Part shown: one piece after another, positions 1-8,642 of the stretch
Layout: each line of letters begins with the position of its first letter
How positions within the stretch are numbered: the first letter of the stretch is position 1
DNA from: an uncultured Prevotellaceae bacterium
GTDB lineage: Bacteria > Bacteroidota > Bacteroidia > Bacteroidales > Bacteroidaceae
Assembly: GCA_902786665.1 (NCBI GenBank)
Contig: CADADN010000003.1
Span: forward strand, 124,001 to 188,000
Direction: 5' to 3'
Length of the DNA: 64,000 nt
Program-made: the position numbers and the translations under genes
Notes under the pieces: model-generated
Seen by the model: only the letters and a program-made list of their open reading frames with translations
Database searches by the model: none
Told to the model about the DNA's origin: nothing

Positions 1-1
1 G

Positions 2-1384
2 TATGTCTATCGTGGCATTCCATACGCTGCGCCTCCCATCAAGGAAAACAGATGGAAGGAACCACAACCTGTCGTGCCATGGAAAGGCGTGAAAATCTGC
101 GATACATTTGGCCATCCAAGCTATCAGGCTATTCAATACCCCGGTGGATACTTCACGGAGTGGGGCTATGGAAAAGAGGCTCCTTATAGTGAGGACTGCC
201 TTTACCTGAATGTATGGACCAAGGCTCCCGGCAAGGTGTCGAAGAAACTTCCCGTCGCACTATGGATACATGGCGGCGGCTATCGCGAGGGATGGGGCTC
301 GGAACCTGAGTTCGACGGACAGGAATGGGGCGCTAAGGACGTGGTGCTCGTTTCCATCAACTACCGTCTCGGAGTGTTCGGCTTTTTGACTCACCCTTTG
401 CTCTCGGAGGAGAGTCCACACAAGGTGTCGGGAAACTATGGCATTCTCGACCAGATTGAGGCATTGAAATGGATTAAGAAAAATATCGAACAGTTTGGCG
501 GCGACCCCAACAATGTCACTATTTTCGGACAGAGTGCCGGCGGTGGTAGCGTGCGCACACTTTGTGAGTCTCCTTTGGCTCGCGGTCTCTTCCACAAGGC
601 GGTTATCATGAGTGCACAGGGGCTCAGCATACCAAATCCCAATGGAGGAGGCATGATGGGAGGCCGTTACGGTGGTGGCTCCATCGCCGATGCTGCCGCT
701 AATGCAAAGAAAGTGTTTGACTGGGCCGGACTGACCGACTTGCAGAAGATGCGTCAGGCATCCACGGAGACCGTCTTCGCACTTAGCAATCTCTACGGAC
801 AGGTAACAGGCGAACGTATGATGTTGCCATATATGCCGTTGATTGATGGTTATGTCAGCGTGAAAAGCTTTGACGATGCCACCCGCGAAGGCACTTTGGC
901 CGACGTGCCCTATATGATTGGTTTCACGCTCAACGACATGGGCAACATGGCACCCAACATCGCTGAGTTCTGCAAGGTGCGCCAGAGCAAGGGGGGGAAG
1001 GCTTGGGCCTATGAGTTTGCTAGGCCGTTGCCCGACGACGGCTCTCATCCTGAGGTGACACAGCGCCTGAGGGGGGCTTTCCACTCTTCCGACCTTTGGT
1101 TCGTCTTCAAGTCGCTGAAGCATTGCTGGCGTCCTTGGACAAAGGGCGACTGGGACCTCTCAGAGAAGATGCTGACGGCATGGACCAACTTCGTGAAGTA
1201 CAGCGACCCCAATGGCAAGAATGGTGGCAATTGGGCTCCTTGCACGGAGAAGAAACCTCATTTCATGGTGTTCAAACTCAACGACCAGGATGTTGAGGCT
1301 TCCTTCTTCGGAGAACCTGAGATTGCTCCTCAACAAGGATTCGGACCTATGTTCGGCCCCGGACCAGCTGGTGGCAGAAGATAA
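2..1384 (+). CDS. Type-B carboxylesterase, 5' end outside window
   Basis: The reading frame is open from base 2 and stops at 1382-1384, so the start lies upstream of the window. The protein is an alpha/beta-hydrolase of the carboxylesterase type-B family: it carries the oxyanion-hole motif HGGG, the nucleophile elbow GQSAGG and the usual EDCLYLNVW signature just upstream of the HGGG motif. A His in AFHSSDLW fits the catalytic His position. The acid residue is less clear: where family members have DEG, this protein reads NDMGN, so Asp may replace Glu or the alignment may be shifted. The C-terminus is rich in Gly, Pro and Phe. A GH43 gene follows, so it probably removes ester side groups from plant polysaccharide; the substrate is inferred from context only. 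Lipase or feruloyl esterase activity is equally possible. Confidence 0.9.
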   Translation, partial: YVYRGIPYAAPPIKENRWKEPQPVVPWKGVKICDTFGHPSYQAIQYPGGYFTEWGYGKEAPYSEDCLYLNVWTKAPGKVSKKLPVALWIHGGGYREGWGSEPEFDGQEWGAKDVVLVSINYRLGVFGFLTHPLLSEESPHKVSGNYGILDQIEALKWIKKNIEQFGGDPNNVTIFGQSAGGGSVRTLCESPLARGLFHKAVIMSAQGLSIPNPNGGGMMGGRYGGGSIADAAANAKKVFDWAGLTDLQKMRQASTETVFALSNLYGQVTGERMMLPYMPLIDGYVSVKSFDDATREGTLADVPYMIGFTLNDMGNMAPNIAEFCKVRQSKGGKAWAYEFARPLPDDGSHPEVTQRLRGAFHSSDLWFVFKSLKHCWRPWTKGDWDLSEKMLTAWTNFVKYSDPNGKNGGNWAPCTEKKPHFMVFKLNDQDVEASFFGEPEIAPQQGFGPMFGPGPAGGRR

Positions 1385-1407
1385 TCTGAGCAGAATTCCA
1401 TATTATG

Positions 1408-1439
1408 AAAAAAAGCCGACGATCATGCCGGCTTTTTTT
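1408..1439 (+). terminator. Rho-independent terminator after the carboxylesterase
   Basis: An 11-bp stem (AAAAAAAGCCG at 1408-1418 pairing with CGGCTTTTTTT at 1429-1439) ends in a T run 24 bases after the carboxylesterase stop. Because the stem is flanked by A and T runs it could act on both strands. Confidence 0.85.
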
Positions 1440-1536
1440 CGAATACAATGCTATTCTTCTTGTCTAATAATGTTTTCATTTTGACGCAATACACAAAATA
1501 GCGCGATTGTTGCATGGAAAAATGTCAAATCATTGC

Positions 1537-1544
1537 TATCTTTG
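1537..1544 (+). promoter_or_regulatory. Bacteroidetes-type -7 box for the GH43 gene
   Basis: TATCTTTG matches the TAnnTTTG consensus and lies 48 bases before the GH43 start. No clear TTTG -33 box is found at 19-21 bases upstream; the nearest TTG is 24 bases away. Confidence 0.55.
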
Positions 1545-1592
1545 TGCGTGATATCGTAATCCTTGCACAATACAATCATTAATATCAACATT

Positions 1593-3257
1593 ATGAAACA
1601 TTTTTCAGCTTTTCTGCTTTTGAGTTTGATGTGTACCTTCGGATTTGCCCAAACGATGAAGGAAGCACCCGTAAAGAACCCGATGTTGTGGGCGGACGTG
1701 CCCGACCCTGATGTCATACGAGTGGGCGATACTTTCTATCTCGTCAGCACCACCATGCACCTGATGCCTGGGGCTCCGGTGATGGCGTCGAAGGACTTGA
1801 AAAACTGGGAGACCGTAGGCTACATCTTCGACAAACTGACCGACTCGCCGAAGTACGACTTGGCTTTCTCCTTGCCTCTCGACCAACAAAAGGGTGAGGG
1901 GGTCGGCACTGTTTATGGGCGTGGACAGTGGGCCACATCGCTGAAATATCATGATGGAAAGTTTTGGGCCCTCCTCGCTCCCAACGAGCAGGGCTCCATG
2001 GGCGACACTTATATCTTCACCGCACCAAAGGCCGAAGGACCGTGGACCATCCATTCGCGCCTGCGCCACTTCCACGACGCCACACTGTTTTTCGATGATG
2101 ACGGTACGCCCTATGTTTTCTTTGGAACGGGTGAGGTGTGCCAGTTGACACGCGACCTGAAGGGTGTCGTCGAGGGTAGCCTGCGGCATTATTTCGAACG
2201 TGAGGAAGAAGAACGTGGATTGTTGGAAGGCACCCGCGTTATCAAGCATAACGGCACATACTATGCCATGCTCATCAGTCAGTCGTTCGGGGGCGGACTC
2301 AATCGTCGTGAGGTGTGCTACCGAACGAAAGACTTGAACGCCAAGTGGGAGAAGAATGTCATCTTGGAAAGTCCCTTCGGTGGATTCTCCTATCTCGCAC
2401 AAGGCACCATCGTCGATACCGAGGAGGGCGACTGGTATGGCATCATGTTCCAAGACCGTGGGGGAGTGGGACGTGTGCTGACACTGTCTCCCGTGAGATG
2501 GATAGACGGATGGCCGATGCTGGGAGACGAGAATTACAAGGTGCCCGACATCATGCGTCCCTATAAAACTGGACAACCAGTGAAAGGTATCGTCCTGCCT
2601 GACGATTTCGACGACAAGAAATTGGGGCTGCATTGGCAGTGGAACCACAACCCCGTGGACAACGCGTGGAGCCTCACGGAGCGTCCTGGATTCCTACGAC
2701 TCAAGACTTGCCGTGTGGTGCCCAACCTCTACCTGGCACCCAACACGCTGACGCAGCGTATGGAGGGACCGGGGTGCAGCGGATGCATCTGCATGGACTT
2801 GACCAAGATGAAAGATGGCGACTGTGCCGGACTGGCTGCCTTCAATGGAGACAGCGGCGTGTTGACCATCATGAAGAACGGCAAGAAATACACTCTTGTC
2901 ATGAGCGAACAAAATGTGACCTTGACCAATAGGGAGAAGGCCGTGACAAAGGTGGATGTGAAGGAGGTCGAGACCGTGGACCTGACCAAGATGCTCAATG
3001 CCAAGCAGCCGAAGATTTGGCTCAGGCTGGATGGTGATTTCCGTCCCGGACAACGTGGCGGGCGCGATGCCGCCAACTTCTTCTATAGCCTCGACGGCAC
3101 ACAGTGGACGCAAATCGGGACGAAGGATTACCGCATGATATTCGACTATCGTCGCTTCTTTATGGGGACGAAGTTTGGCATCTTCAACTACGCCACGAAG
3201 AAGACTGGTGGATACGTCGATGTCGATTGTTTCAAATATCAATGCGACGAGAAATAA
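1593..3257 (+). CDS. Glycoside hydrolase family 43 (xylosidase/arabinofuranosidase type)
   Basis: A 554-residue secreted enzyme. Residues 1-20 form a signal peptide ending in GFAQ. The five-bladed GH43 catalytic domain fills roughly residues 25-320: the VPDPDVIRVGD stretch supplies the catalytic base (Asp38 or Asp40), HDATLF gives the pKa-modulating Asp162, and LLEGTRV gives the general acid Glu212. The C-terminal 200 residues resemble the concanavalin-like domain that accompanies many GH43 xylosidases. Family knowledge predicts cleavage of xylose or arabinose from xylan side chains or oligosaccharides. The ATG at 1593 is chosen because it begins the signal peptide; an in-frame TTG at 1563 would add ten residues before it. 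The esterase upstream and the GPH symporter downstream support a xylan-use role. Confidence 0.93.
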   Translation: MKHFSAFLLLSLMCTFGFAQTMKEAPVKNPMLWADVPDPDVIRVGDTFYLVSTTMHLMPGAPVMASKDLKNWETVGYIFDKLTDSPKYDLAFSLPLDQQKGEGVGTVYGRGQWATSLKYHDGKFWALLAPNEQGSMGDTYIFTAPKAEGPWTIHSRLRHFHDATLFFDDDGTPYVFFGTGEVCQLTRDLKGVVEGSLRHYFEREEEERGLLEGTRVIKHNGTYYAMLISQSFGGGLNRREVCYRTKDLNAKWEKNVILESPFGGFSYLAQGTIVDTEEGDWYGIMFQDRGGVGRVLTLSPVRWIDGWPMLGDENYKVPDIMRPYKTGQPVKGIVLPDDFDDKKLGLHWQWNHNPVDNAWSLTERPGFLRLKTCRVVPNLYLAPNTLTQRMEGPGCSGCICMDLTKMKDGDCAGLAAFNGDSGVLTIMKNGKKYTLVMSEQNVTLTNREKAVTKVDVKEVETVDLTKMLNAKQPKIWLRLDGDFRPGQRGGRDAANFFYSLDGTQWTQIGTKDYRMIFDYRRFFMGTKFGIFNYATKKTGGYVDVDCFKYQCDEK

Positions 3258-3318
3258 TCAAGTCCTTGCTGCAGAAACGCCAGGAATGTTCAATGCAGCA
3301 AAAACGTCAAGATTGTTC

Positions 3319-3453
3319 TGCCGGATTTGCAATCCGGCAGTGCTGAATATCAGGATTTGTAATCCGCTAAAATCATTGATGCCAAAAGTTTATAGCCGAT
3401 TTAACGGATTGTAAATCCTTATGTCACCCTCAGGCGGATTGCAATTCCGCCTG
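3319..3453. repeat. REP-like cluster of four palindromes
   Basis: Four short inverted repeats built on the same core lie between two genes: TGCCGGATT-TGC-AATCCGGCA (3319-3339, perfect), GGATT-TGT-AATCC (3353-3365), GGATT-GTA-AATCC (3406-3418) and CAGGCGG-ATTGCAATT-CCGCCTG (3431-3453). The shared GGATTTGCAATCC core is typical of REP elements spread by IS200-like (RAYT) transposases; no transposase lies in the window. The last hairpin could also end transcription of the GH43 gene, although it lacks a T tail. Confidence 0.7.
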
Positions 3454-3577
3454 GACATTCTAGCGCTTGATAATTCTTTGACAAGCCAAGCGGCAGAGCT
3501 GAGTGCGTGTTAAAACAAGATTATGCTATTGCAGAGATTGGCTTTCAGGAATAATTCAAGTTAAATCACTTGTAACA

Positions 3578-4672
3578 ATGAAAAAAATGAAGAAAATATT
3601 GAAAATAGCACTGCTGACACTTCTAGTGTTGGTGGTGATAATAGGTGTGTATATATGGAACGCTTTCGGCCCATTTGTCAAAGGGGCGATGTCGGTAGAG
3701 AAACTCGACGACGGTCTTTATTACATGGAGTACAAAGGCGACGACGGTTTTGACGCCCTGATGGCGAAAGGCGGTTTCGAAACCACCGACCAACTGGCAA
3801 GCTATGCGATGGAGTTCCTGTCGAAAGGACATTACAAACCTGAAATGAAGACGGGGAAAACTGATTTCGGATGCACGGCAATCACGGTGGCCACGCCTGA
3901 AGGGGGAGTGTTGATGGGGAGGAATTTCGACTTTCCGTCGGCTGTTGGAGTGGTAATGCATACCATACCGGAAAAAGGTTACGAGTCTATCGCCACCTTC
4001 AACGTGGAGTTCTACGGATTCGGAGAGGGGTATAAACCCGAGGGATTCGCCAACCAATACCTGGCTCTTTCTGGACTGTTCGTCGCTCTTGACGGCATCA
4101 ACGAGAAAGGATTCGCCATAGCAGACCTGATGGCAGGAGACTCGATAGTGACCAACCAACGTTCAAGTAATCCTGATCTCACGACGACCGGAGCCATACG
4201 ATACCTACTGAACAATGCTGCCAGCGTTGATGAAGCTTTGAAACTGCTGAAAGGCATCGATATGCACTCTGACATCGGGGCTGCACACCATTTCGCCATG
4301 GCAGACGCATCAGGAAAGAGCGTGGTGGTGGAATATGTAGACAACCAGATGGTGGTCGTGGAGTCGCCGACGGTGGCCAATCACTACCTGTGTGAGGCAA
4401 AACATAATGCAGGATTGGTCGAGGGTGACAATCGCTATGACAAACTCTGCGAACGATACGACCAAACTGGCGGAGTCATGGACAAAAAGACGCTTACAGA
4501 GGCCATCAAGGCCGTTTCGCAGCCAGAGGTGGAAGGGAAATTCCTTGGGACGGCATGGACGATGGTGATGGACCTGAAGAATCCTTCCGTCACATACTAT
4601 TCACGACGTCATTTCGACAAACCATTCCACTTCAAACTTTCACGAACAAATACCCCAAAAGGCAAGGTTTGA
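3578..4672 (+). CDS. Choloylglycine-hydrolase-family (Ntn) amidase with N-terminal anchor
   Basis: A 364-residue protein of the linear-amide C-N hydrolase family, which includes bile-salt hydrolases, penicillin V acylases and acid-ceramidase-like enzymes. The nucleophile is likely Cys99 in DFGCTAITV, followed by the characteristic GRNFDFP stretch. A Lys-rich start and a strong hydrophobic helix at about residues 7-27 form a membrane anchor or uncleaved signal, so about 98 residues precede the Cys. In Ntn hydrolases the Cys must become N-terminal by processing, so this is a long propeptide. The ATG at 3578 is chosen over an upstream GTG at 3503 because the hydrophobic helix starts there. Bile-acid or N-acyl amino-acid amide hydrolysis are both possible; substrate is unknown. 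It lies alone after a REP cluster. Confidence 0.85.
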   Translation: MKKMKKILKIALLTLLVLVVIIGVYIWNAFGPFVKGAMSVEKLDDGLYYMEYKGDDGFDALMAKGGFETTDQLASYAMEFLSKGHYKPEMKTGKTDFGCTAITVATPEGGVLMGRNFDFPSAVGVVMHTIPEKGYESIATFNVEFYGFGEGYKPEGFANQYLALSGLFVALDGINEKGFAIADLMAGDSIVTNQRSSNPDLTTTGAIRYLLNNAASVDEALKLLKGIDMHSDIGAAHHFAMADASGKSVVVEYVDNQMVVVESPTVANHYLCEAKHNAGLVEGDNRYDKLCERYDQTGGVMDKKTLTEAIKAVSQPEVEGKFLGTAWTMVMDLKNPSVTYYSRRHFDKPFHFKLSRTNTPKGKV

Positions 4673-4736
4673 GGAAAATATTTAACAGAAAGGTGAAATT
4701 TGTATGCAAAAATGACAAAAAGTCCGTAACTTTTTG

Positions 4737-4744
4737 TATTTTTG
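4737..4744 (+). promoter_or_regulatory. -7 box for the small winged-helix gene
   Basis: TATTTTTG fits TAnnTTTG exactly and lies about 42 bases before the ATG at 4786. No TTTG is seen at the correct distance upstream. Confidence 0.5.
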
Positions 4745-4785
4745 CCGTTGGAATATTTCATTAACCATTTAAACATCAAACTACA

Positions 4786-4959
4786 ATGAAAGAACAAGTA
4801 TTGCAAGCCATGCGCGAGGCCGGAAAACCTGTGTCGGCAGGAGAAGTGACAAAGATGTTGAACGCTGACCGCAAAGAGGTGGACAAGGCGTTCGCTGCGT
4901 TGAAGAAAGAGGGTGCCATCGTGTCGCCAGTTCGCTGCAAGTGGGCGCCGGCTGAATGA
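4786..4959 (+). CDS. Small winged-helix-like protein (57 aa)
   Basis: A 57-residue protein. It reads like one compact helix-turn-helix/winged-helix unit: helix 1 (KEQVLQAMREAG), the segment KPVSAGEVTKML, a recognition-like helix DRKEVDKAFAALKKEG, then a short beta hairpin ending IVSPVRCKWAP. Similar short proteins are common in Bacteroidales and are usually listed as hypothetical or putative transcriptional regulators; that is family knowledge from memory. A matched -7 box precedes it. It lies just upstream of the GPH symporter (90-base gap), so it might regulate sugar uptake; this is inference from position only. Confidence 0.75.
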   Translation: MKEQVLQAMREAGKPVSAGEVTKMLNADRKEVDKAFAALKKEGAIVSPVRCKWAPAE

Positions 4960-5049
4960 TGCAACGCACAACGACAACAAGTGACATTTTGATTAAAGGC
5001 ATCAAAAGCTTTAAGGGACTTTGATAGGCAGCCATCTGGTTTTGAACTT

Positions 5050-6468
5050 ATGGAAAATGCCATTAACGGATGCTACAAACTTTCGTGGAGGGAGCGCATC
5101 GGGTTCTGTTCGGGTGACCTGGCACAGAACCTGATTTACCAGACAGTAAGCATCTGGCTGTTGTTCTATTACAACAATGTGTTCGGACTGGATTCAGACG
5201 TGGTGGCTGTGATGTTCCTCGTCGTCCGAATCATCGATGTGATATGGGATCCGATGGTGGGGGCCTTTGTCGACAAGTCGCATCCTCGATGGGGTAAATA
5301 CCGATCTTGGCTTGTCATGGGGGGCGTTCCTCTTGCGGCTTTCGCCATGCTTTGTTTCTGGAATGGGTTCAGTGGCTCGCTCCTCTACGCCTATGTGACA
5401 TATATAGGATTGAGCATGTGCTTCACGCTCATCAATGTGCCTTACGGGGCTTTAGGCTCGTCACTCACGCGCGATACCAATGAAATCACCATTCTCACCA
5501 GCGTGCGCATGGTGATGGCCAACCTGGCGGGACTGATCATCAAGACACTCCCGCTTGTCATAGTGATATTCGCTCCCAGAGTGCTGAATGAAAAGACAGG
5601 ACAAATGGAGGCGGTATACAACACCCCGGAGGCTGGAAGGGCATGGTTCATCACCATGAGCATTTTCGCTCTCACTGGTCTGGCCTTGCTCTTCATCAGT
5701 TTCTTTGAAAGCAAGGAGCGCATAGTGATGGACAAGAGCGAGACCGAGGGGGTGAAGGTGAGCGACCTTTGGATGGAATTGGTGAGGAACCGTCCGCTCA
5801 GGGTGTTGTCGTTCTTCTTCATCATTGCCTTCACATCCATGAGCATCAGCAACGCGGCAGACTCCTATTTCATGGCATTCAACATGGGGGCCACGCCATT
5901 CATGACAACGGCATTCATGTGGCTCGGAACCATTCCGGCATTCATCTTCCTGCCAATGGTGCCTGCCATCAAACGAAGGATTGGCAAGAACGGGATGTTT
6001 CGCATGTTCCTTGGCATTGCCATTACGGCCATGCTGCTCATGTATGTGTCGGTGTCCATCCCGAGTCTCAAGGCATGCACACCACTTATCTTCGTGGTGC
6101 AGTTTGTAAAAAGTGCAGGGGTGCTTGTGGCCACTGGTTATATGTGGGCTCTCGTCCCTGAGGTGGTGACATATAGTGAGTTCGCATCGGGGCGACGTGT
6201 GGCTGGCATAGTGAATGCGCTGATATGCATTTTCATGAAAGCCGGCATGGCTCTTGGGGGTGTAATACCCGGACTGGTGTTGGCAAGGGTTGGATTCCAG
6301 GCAGGGAAACCTGTCCAGACTCCGTTGGCTGAGCAAGGCATCCTATGGCTCGTCACCATTGTCCCTGCCATCTTGTTCGTGTTGGCCATCTATGTGATAG
6401 GGAAGTATGAACTGACCGATGCGAAGATGGACGAAATCAACGCTGCTGTATCAAAAAAATCCATATAA
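5050..6468 (+). CDS. GPH-family sugar:cation symporter (MelB/XynP type)
   Basis: A 472-residue integral membrane protein with about 12 hydrophobic segments. The N-terminal half shows the glycoside-pentoside-hexuronide symporter signatures: SGDLAQNLIYQ in helix 1, RIIDVIWDPMVGAFVDKS after helix 2, and RWGKYRSWL in the first cytoplasmic loop. The Asp in the IWDPMVG motif is part of the cation/sugar site in MelB-like transporters. It probably imports oligosaccharides or xylosides across the inner membrane with Na+ or H+. Placement downstream of GH43 and upstream of sugar-metabolism-like genes supports uptake of the released sugar. The ATG at 5050 gives a normal-length N-terminus. Confidence 0.92.
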   Translation: MENAINGCYKLSWRERIGFCSGDLAQNLIYQTVSIWLLFYYNNVFGLDSDVVAVMFLVVRIIDVIWDPMVGAFVDKSHPRWGKYRSWLVMGGVPLAAFAMLCFWNGFSGSLLYAYVTYIGLSMCFTLINVPYGALGSSLTRDTNEITILTSVRMVMANLAGLIIKTLPLVIVIFAPRVLNEKTGQMEAVYNTPEAGRAWFITMSIFALTGLALLFISFFESKERIVMDKSETEGVKVSDLWMELVRNRPLRVLSFFFIIAFTSMSISNAADSYFMAFNMGATPFMTTAFMWLGTIPAFIFLPMVPAIKRRIGKNGMFRMFLGIAITAMLLMYVSVSIPSLKACTPLIFVVQFVKSAGVLVATGYMWALVPEVVTYSEFASGRRVAGIVNALICIFMKAGMALGGVIPGLVLARVGFQAGKPVQTPLAEQGILWLVTIVPAILFVLAIYVIGKYELTDAKMDEINAAVSKKSI

Positions 6469-6472
6469 ACTC

Positions 6473-6907
6473 ATATCCCTTCACCCCTCTTCTATCCTCC
6501 ATAATCCTCTATAATCCTCTTCTATCCTCTTTAATCCTCTTCAATTCTCTTCACTCCTCTTCACTCCTCTTCCCCCAACCAAGTGAACATACGTCCCTTT
6601 AACTCCTCTATAACTCCTGAACAAACTCCTGAAAAAGACTCCCCTTTACCTCCACTCCCAACCAAAGTGAACATATGTCCCTTTAACTCCTCTTTAACTC
6701 CTCTATAACTCCCCTTTAACTCCCAAAATACTCCTCTTCACTCCTCTTCCCCCAACCAAGTGACTTTAACTCCTCTATAACTCCCCTTTAACTCCCAAAA
6801 TACTCCTCTTCACTCCTCTTCCCCCAACCAAGTGAACATACGTCCCTTTAACTCCCCTTTAACTCCTCTATAACTCCTCTTTAACTCCCTAAAAAATACT
6901 CCTCTTC
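6473..6907. repeat. G-poor pyrimidine repeat block 1 (10-11 nt units plus ~35 nt cassette)
   Basis: The whole 450-base gap is repetitive and almost free of G on the plus strand. It opens with consecutive 10-nt units of the form NNNATCCTCT / TCACTCCTCT, then moves to 11-nt units such as CTTTAACTCCT. A longer cassette (CCCCCAACCAAGTGAACATA followed by YGTCCCTTTAACTCC) occurs three times and once more in shortened form (near 6570, 6660, 6750, 6820). No gene is seen inside. The block runs right up to the start codon at 6922. The same cassette returns at 9781-9972. Confidence 0.9.
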
Positions 6908-6921
6908 ACTCCAAAAAAATC

Positions 6922-7806
6922 ATGCAACTTACATCAAATTCCGACAAGCTAACAAGGGATTTTTTCGACTCCCTGTTGATAGAGACCCGATATTTGGATG
7001 CCGTCATTCCTTCTACGCAGATGACGCTGTTCGGTGAGACGTTCCGCACACCGGTTATGACTGCCGCACTGTCTCATCTCCACAATACCGCACCCAATGG
7101 GATGACGGTCTATGCCCGTGCTGCTGCCTTGAGTGGTGCCGTGCATTGGGTGGGGATGGGAAGCGAGAGTGAATTGGAGGAAATCGTGGCCACGGGGGCA
7201 AGAACCATCAAAATCATCAAACCCCATGCCGACAATCGTGTGGTGCTACGCAAAATAGAGCACGCCGTAAAGGCGGGGTGCATGGCCGTGGGAATGGACA
7301 TCGACCATGCTTTCAATTCGGAAGGTGCTTACGACAATGTTTTCGGACTGCCTATGAAAGCTAAGTCTACAGAGGAGTTGACTGACTTCGTGCAGGCAGC
7401 TGGCGTGCCGTTCATAGTGAAAGGCGTACTCAGCCCACGCGATGCCGAGAAATGTATGAAGGCTGGATGTAAGGGTGTCGTGGTCTCTCATCATCACGGT
7501 ATGGTTCAGTATGCAGTGCCGCCACTGATGGTCCTGCGCGACATCTTGTCAGTCACAGAAGAATGTGTGCCTGTGTTTGTGGATTGTGGGATTGTGAGTG
7601 GAATGGATGTTTACAAATGTCTTGCGCTGGGTGCCAAGGCCGTTTCGGTGGGCAGGCATCTGATGCCGCTGCTTAAGGATGGGGCTGAGGCTGTGGCCCA
7701 ACGTATCGATGAGATGACGGCTGAATTGGCTGGTGTGATGGCGCGTACTGGCGTGGGTGCGTTGGATAAAATGGATCCTACGGTCATTCATAGGAGGACG
7801 TTCTGA
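6922..7806 (+). CDS. FMN-dependent alpha-hydroxy-acid dehydrogenase-like protein
   Basis: A 294-residue TIM-barrel flavoprotein of the lactate/glycolate oxidase superfamily, shorter than the usual 350-390. Seen: Lys167 in PFIVKGVLSPRDAEKCMKAG, the active-site region VVSHHHG around His190-191, Asp221 with DCGIVSGMDVYKCLALGAKAVSVGR, the FMN-phosphate binding segment. In classical members the His is followed by GGR; here the sequence is HHGMVQY, so the substrate-binding Arg is missing and the substrate is probably not a simple 2-hydroxy acid. It starts directly after repeat block 1 and its stop overlaps the next start (TGATG, 1 base), implying translational coupling with the sugar-isomerase-like gene. 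Confidence 0.8.
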   Translation: MQLTSNSDKLTRDFFDSLLIETRYLDAVIPSTQMTLFGETFRTPVMTAALSHLHNTAPNGMTVYARAAALSGAVHWVGMGSESELEEIVATGARTIKIIKPHADNRVVLRKIEHAVKAGCMAVGMDIDHAFNSEGAYDNVFGLPMKAKSTEELTDFVQAAGVPFIVKGVLSPRDAEKCMKAGCKGVVVSHHHGMVQYAVPPLMVLRDILSVTEECVPVFVDCGIVSGMDVYKCLALGAKAVSVGRHLMPLLKDGAEAVAQRIDEMTAELAGVMARTGVGALDKMDPTVIHRRTF

Positions 7807-8630
7807 TGTACTTGGGCATTTCATCATCGTTGGAACATGGCTCTCCGGAGGAATGGGCCGCTAAGCACAAGGCTCTCGGACTTGAGACCGTGGTTTTTCC
7901 TGTAAACTGTTATGACGGCGAGGAGGTCATCATGGCGTATAAGAAGGCGGCTGATGACGCCGGACTCACGATAGCGGAAGTGGGGGTGTGGCGCAACACG
8001 CTTGCTGCCGACCCAGAGGAAAGAAGGCGGTGGGTTGACTATGCCATTCAACAGTTACGTATGGCTGATGCCATAGGGGCCGCGTGCTGTGTGAATGTGG
8101 TGGGGACTCCTTTTGGACCACGCTGGGATGGTGGCTATCGCGACAACTTCAGCCCCGAACTATGGGATATGGCTGTAGCGATGATAAGGCAGGTCATTGA
8201 TGCCGCCCGTCCTGCCCATGCCAAATTCTGCATTGAGTCCATGCCATGGATGATACCAAGCAGTCCAGATGAGTACCTGCGATTGATTGAGGATGTTGAC
8301 CGTGCGGAGTTTGGCACACACCTTGACGTTGTGAACATGATCACCACGCCGAGAAGATACTTTTACAATGATGAGTTTCTCGAGGAATGTTTCCAAAAAC
8401 TGCATGGCACCATCGTGAGTTGCCACTTGAAGGACATCTTGCTAAAGCAGGAATATACCTTCCAACTCCAGGAATGCGCCTGTGGAGAGGGAACGTTGGA
8501 TATTGAATTGTATGCCCGGTTGGCTACAGACGAGAATCCTCGAATGCCAATGATCATCGAGCACCTTGATGCCGACGAGGACTATGTGGCGAGTGTGCAC
8601 TATGTCCAAGAAAGGTTGTCCTGCCTGTAG
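7806..8630 (+). CDS. Sugar phosphate isomerase/epimerase-like TIM barrel
   Basis: A 274-residue AP-endonuclease-2/xylose-isomerase-like TIM barrel. Metal-ligand candidates are spread as expected: FCIESMPW (Glu), THLDVVNM (Asp/His), CHLKD (His/Asp) and MIIEHLD (Glu) near the C-terminus. Members of this family isomerise or epimerise sugars, inositol derivatives or hydroxypyruvate, so the exact reaction cannot be read here. The start overlaps the stop of the FMN dehydrogenase gene by one base, so the two form an operon and may act on the same sugar acid or polyol. The gene converges on the DUF169 gene with 12 bases between stops. Confidence 0.85.
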   Translation: MYLGISSSLEHGSPEEWAAKHKALGLETVVFPVNCYDGEEVIMAYKKAADDAGLTIAEVGVWRNTLAADPEERRRWVDYAIQQLRMADAIGAACCVNVVGTPFGPRWDGGYRDNFSPELWDMAVAMIRQVIDAARPAHAKFCIESMPWMIPSSPDEYLRLIEDVDRAEFGTHLDVVNMITTPRRYFYNDEFLEECFQKLHGTIVSCHLKDILLKQEYTFQLQECACGEGTLDIELYARLATDENPRMPMIIEHLDADEDYVASVHYVQERLSCL

Positions 8631-8642
8631 GGCAAGACGGGT

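Noticed and set aside
260..1123. Long minus-strand open frame opposite the carboxylesterase
   Set aside because: It is the mirror of a strong coding gene, has no recognisable domain and no promoter box.
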